Origin: JBBPZA01 sp963728925
Lineage (GTDB): Bacteria > Actinomycetota > Thermoleophilia > Solirubrobacterales > Solirubrobacteraceae
Direction: 5' to 3'
Assembly: GCA_963728925.1 (NCBI GenBank)
Contig: CAVSMB010000031.1
Location: forward strand, 1-64,000
Length of the DNA: 64,000 nucleotides
A model generated the notes under the pieces. That model made no database searches. It had not been told where the DNA came from and was given only the letters and a program-made list of their open reading frames with translations. A program made the translations under genes and the position numbers. Of this stretch, positions 61,908-64,000 are shown one piece after another. Every line of letters starts with the position of its first letter. Position 1 is the first letter of the stretch.

Positions 61908-63109
61908 CGCTCGCCCCCGTTCAAGACGAGGACCGCGTTGTGGCCGCCGAAGCCGAACGAGTTGGAGAGGCCCACGAGCGGTGCGCCGTTGGCTGTCAGT
62001 TCGCGCGCATCCCCCGGCACGTAGTCGAGGTCCAAGCCCTCCTCGGGCTCCTCGTAGCCGAGCGTCGGCGGCGCGACGCGCTCGGACAGGGCGAGCACGG
62101 TGGCGATCGCCTCGACCGCACCGGCGGCGCCCAGCAGGTGACCGATGGCCGACTTGGTCGAGGACACGGGCACGCGCATCGCGTCGTCGCCGAGGGCCGC
62201 CTTGATCGCGACGGTCTCGGCTCGGTCGTTGAGCGGGGTGGATGTCCCGTGCGCGTTGACGTAGGCGAGGTCGCCGGGGCCGACCCCGGCGTCGGCCATC
62301 GCGATCTCGATGGCCCGGCGCTGGCCGCGGCCGTCGGGCTCGGGGGCGGTGATGTGATGGGCGTCGGCGGTCGCGCCGTAGCCGAGCACCTCGCCGAGCA
62401 CGGCCGCCCCGCGTTCGCGAGCCGCCTCGGCCTCCTCGAGCACGAGCACGCCCGCGCCCTCGCCCATGACGAACCCGTCGCGGCGGGCGTCGAAGGGCCG
62501 CGAGATGCCGGTCGGCGACGTGGCCGCCATCGCGGCGAAGGCGGCGATGGCGAGCGGAGTCAAGGTCGCCTCGGCGCCGCCGGTGACCATCGCGTCGGCG
62601 TCGCCCGCCTCGATGGCGCGCACGGCCGAGCCGATCGCCTGGGAGCCCGCCGCGCAGGCGGAGACGACACCGTACATCGGCCCGCGAAGGCCGTGGCGCA
62701 TGGCCAGGGCGGCGCTGCCGGCGTTGGCCATCATCAGCGGCACGGAGAGCGGCGAGACCTGGCTGGGACCCCGGTCCTGGAGCACCAGGTGCTGCTGCTC
62801 GAGCGAGCCCAGCCCGCCGATGCCGGTGCCGATGATGCAGCCCACGCGCTCATCCTCGTAGGGCAGTCCGTCGCCCCACCCGGCGTCCTCGAGGGCCTCC
62901 TCGCACGCCCCCACGGCGAGCTGCGCGAAGCGGTCCATGCGGCGCGCCTCCTTACGCGACAGGACGTCCTCGGCCGAGAACGCGTCACAGCGCCCCTCGC
63001 CGTCCTCGAGGCCGGACTCCCCGGCGGCCCAGCGCTCGTGCAGGGTCCGGGCGCCCACCCCGAGCGGGGTGACGGCGCCCATCCCGGTTATCACTGCACG
63101 GCGGCTCAT
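61904..63109 (-). CDS. fabF: Beta-ketoacyl-ACP synthase II
   Basis: A 401-residue thiolase-fold condensing enzyme. The nucleophile cysteine is in YGVVSACAAGSQAIGSAVRA; the histidines are in NAHGTSTPLNDRAETVAIKA and STKSAIGHLLGAAGAVEAIA. It extends acyl-ACP with malonyl-ACP. The ATG overlaps the end of the acp gene (4 bases). Confidence 0.93.
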   Translation of the reverse strand: MSRRAVITGMGAVTPLGVGARTLHERWAAGESGLEDGEGRCDAFSAEDVLSRKEARRMDRFAQLAVGACEEALEDAGWGDGLPYEDERVGCIIGTGIGGLGSLEQQHLVLQDRGPSQVSPLSVPLMMANAGSAALAMRHGLRGPMYGVVSACAAGSQAIGSAVRAIEAGDADAMVTGGAEATLTPLAIAAFAAMAATSPTGISRPFDARRDGFVMGEGAGVLVLEEAEAARERGAAVLGEVLGYGATADAHHITAPEPDGRGQRRAIEIAMADAGVGPGDLAYVNAHGTSTPLNDRAETVAIKAALGDDAMRVPVSSTKSAIGHLLGAAGAVEAIATVLALSERVAPPTLGYEEPEEGLDLDYVPGDARELTANGAPLVGLSNSFGFGGHNAVLVLNGGER

Positions 63110-63351
63110 GCCGCGCGTGAGGCCACCAGGTCGATCGCGTCGCCGACGGTGCGGAGGTCCTTCATGTCGGCCGGCTCGAGGCGCACGCCGAACTCGTCCT
63201 CGACGATCTGGCCGAGCTCGACGAGGTCGAGGGAGTCGATGTCGAGTGACTCGAAGGTCGCGTCGCGCGTGACCTCGGACTTGTCGGGGCCGAAGGTGGC
63301 GATCGCATCGACGATGCGCTCCTCGACCTGCTGGGTGGTGGTGGTGCTCAT
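63106..63351 (-). CDS. acpP: Acyl carrier protein
   Basis: 81 residues. The phosphopantetheine serine lies in ESLDIDSLDLVELGQIVEDE (DSL motif, near residue 42). It is an acidic four-helix protein. A Shine-Dalgarno AAAGGAG overlaps the TAA of fabG, 11 bases before ATG 63351. Confidence 0.93.
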   Translation of the reverse strand: MSTTTTQQVEERIVDAIATFGPDKSEVTRDATFESLDIDSLDLVELGQIVEDEFGVRLEPADMKDLRTVGDAIDLVASRAA

Positions 63352-63367
63352 GGTGTGTGGTTCTCCT

Positions 63368-64000
63368 TTAGGCGGTCAAGCCGCCATCGACGGTCAGGGT
63401 GGATCCGGTGACGTACGCAGCCCCGTCGGAGGCGAGGAAGCGCACGCAGGCGGCGACCTCCTCCGGGGTCCCCGCGCGGCGCGCGGGAACGGCGGCGAGC
63501 AGCTCGCGCCCGACGCCGGCGGTCATGTCGGTCTCGACGAAGCCGGGCGAGACGGCGTTGACCGTCACCCCGCGGCGGGCGACCTCGGCCGCCACCGTCT
63601 TGGTGAAGCCGATGAGGCCGGCCTTGGACGCCGCGTAGTTCGCCTGCCCGGGGTTCGCCCGGGTGCCGACGATCGAGGCGATGTTCACGACGCGCCCGAA
63701 GCGCGCGCGCAGCATCGGGCCCAGCGCGCGCCGCGTGGTGCGGAAGGCGCCGGAGAGGTTGGTGTCGAGGACCGAGTCCCAGTCCTCGTCGCGCAGCTGG
63801 GGCGAGAGCCCGTCGGCTCGCGTGCCGGCGTTGTTCACGAGCACGAGCACCGGACCGAAGCGCTGCTCGACGGCGGCGAAGAGCGCGTCGACCCCGTCGG
63901 GGTCGGCGATGTCGCCCTGCAGCGCCGCGGCGCGCCCACCGGCGGCCTCGATCGCCTCGACCACGCGGGCGGCGGACTGGTCGTCGGCGCGGTAGTTCAC
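63368..64000 (-). CDS. fabG: 3-oxoacyl-ACP reductase, N-terminus beyond the window edge
   Basis: 210 residues visible. NNAGTRADGLSPQLRDEDWD, IASIVGTRANPGQANYAASK and the catalytic YAASKAGLIGFTKTVAAE show an SDR reductase of the FabG type. The start with the nucleotide-binding glycine motif lies beyond base 64000. First visible gene of the fatty-acid operon fabG-acp-fabF-carboxyltransferase-maoC-fabI. Confidence 0.9.
   Translation of the reverse strand: MNYRADDQSAARVVEAIEAAGGRAAALQGDIADPDGVDALFAAVEQRFGPVLVLVNNAGTRADGLSPQLRDEDWDSVLDTNLSGAFRTTRRALGPMLRARFGRVVNIASIVGTRANPGQANYAASKAGLIGFTKTVAAEVARRGVTVNAVSPGFVETDMTAGVGRELLAAVPARRAGTPEEVAACVRFLASDGAAYVTGSTLTVDGGLTA

Overview
The window looks like a chromosomal segment of a very GC-rich, Gram-positive-type actinobacterium. 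Deep-branching Thermoleophilia/Solirubrobacterales fit best. The reasons are coenzyme F420 biosynthesis genes, an F420-type luciferase-like oxidoreductase, abundant GTG/TTG starts, dense TGATG/ATGA operon overlaps and many genes that appear to be leaderless. That placement is inference; there is no rRNA in the window.

Left part (1 to about 26.3 kb): a damaged accessory region. It starts with what resembles a dormancy/hypoxia-type stress island: DUF2267, a P-type ATPase, a Lon-like protein, a universal stress protein, a phosphoribosyltransferase-hydrolase fusion and an archease remnant. An IS21-family remnant next to an MMPL transporter stub follows. All five tRNA genes of the window lie here. 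Three of the tRNA loci carry nuclease-like or helix-turn-helix genes right beside them. Many genes in this part are frameshifted, truncated, internally deleted or split; an ABC exporter ATPase gene is interrupted by a catalase fragment. Intact units are interspersed: a P450-TetR operon, PhoU/PPK2, TetR/MFS, inositol phosphatase, and a catalytically dead M28-like membrane protein.

Right part (26.3 to 64 kb): almost undamaged core-like operons. On the minus strand are 3-hydroxybutyryl-CoA dehydrogenase, acyl-CoA carboxylase beta and acetoacetyl-CoA synthetase. On the plus strand is an envelope-polymer operon (glycosyltransferase, poly-gamma-glutamate hydrolase-like protein, asparagine synthetase, flippase). 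Next come crotonase, FAD protein and dehydrogenase genes, a large CPA2 antiporter with a duplicated extracytoplasmic domain, and a Ser/Thr kinase with two membrane-anchored FHA proteins. A real M28 peptidase and HMG-CoA-lyase-like gene follow, then an F420 block (npdG, cofD, cofC, cofE, with an MFS transporter and a beta-propeller lipoprotein-like gene between them). The window ends in a type II fatty-acid synthesis operon (fabG, acp, fabF, carboxyltransferase, maoC, fabI). The only clear lesion in this part is a TAA stop in an otherwise intact MFS transporter.

A recurring signal over the whole window is a TANNNT box 6 to 10 bases before the start codon, which predicts many leaderless mRNAs.
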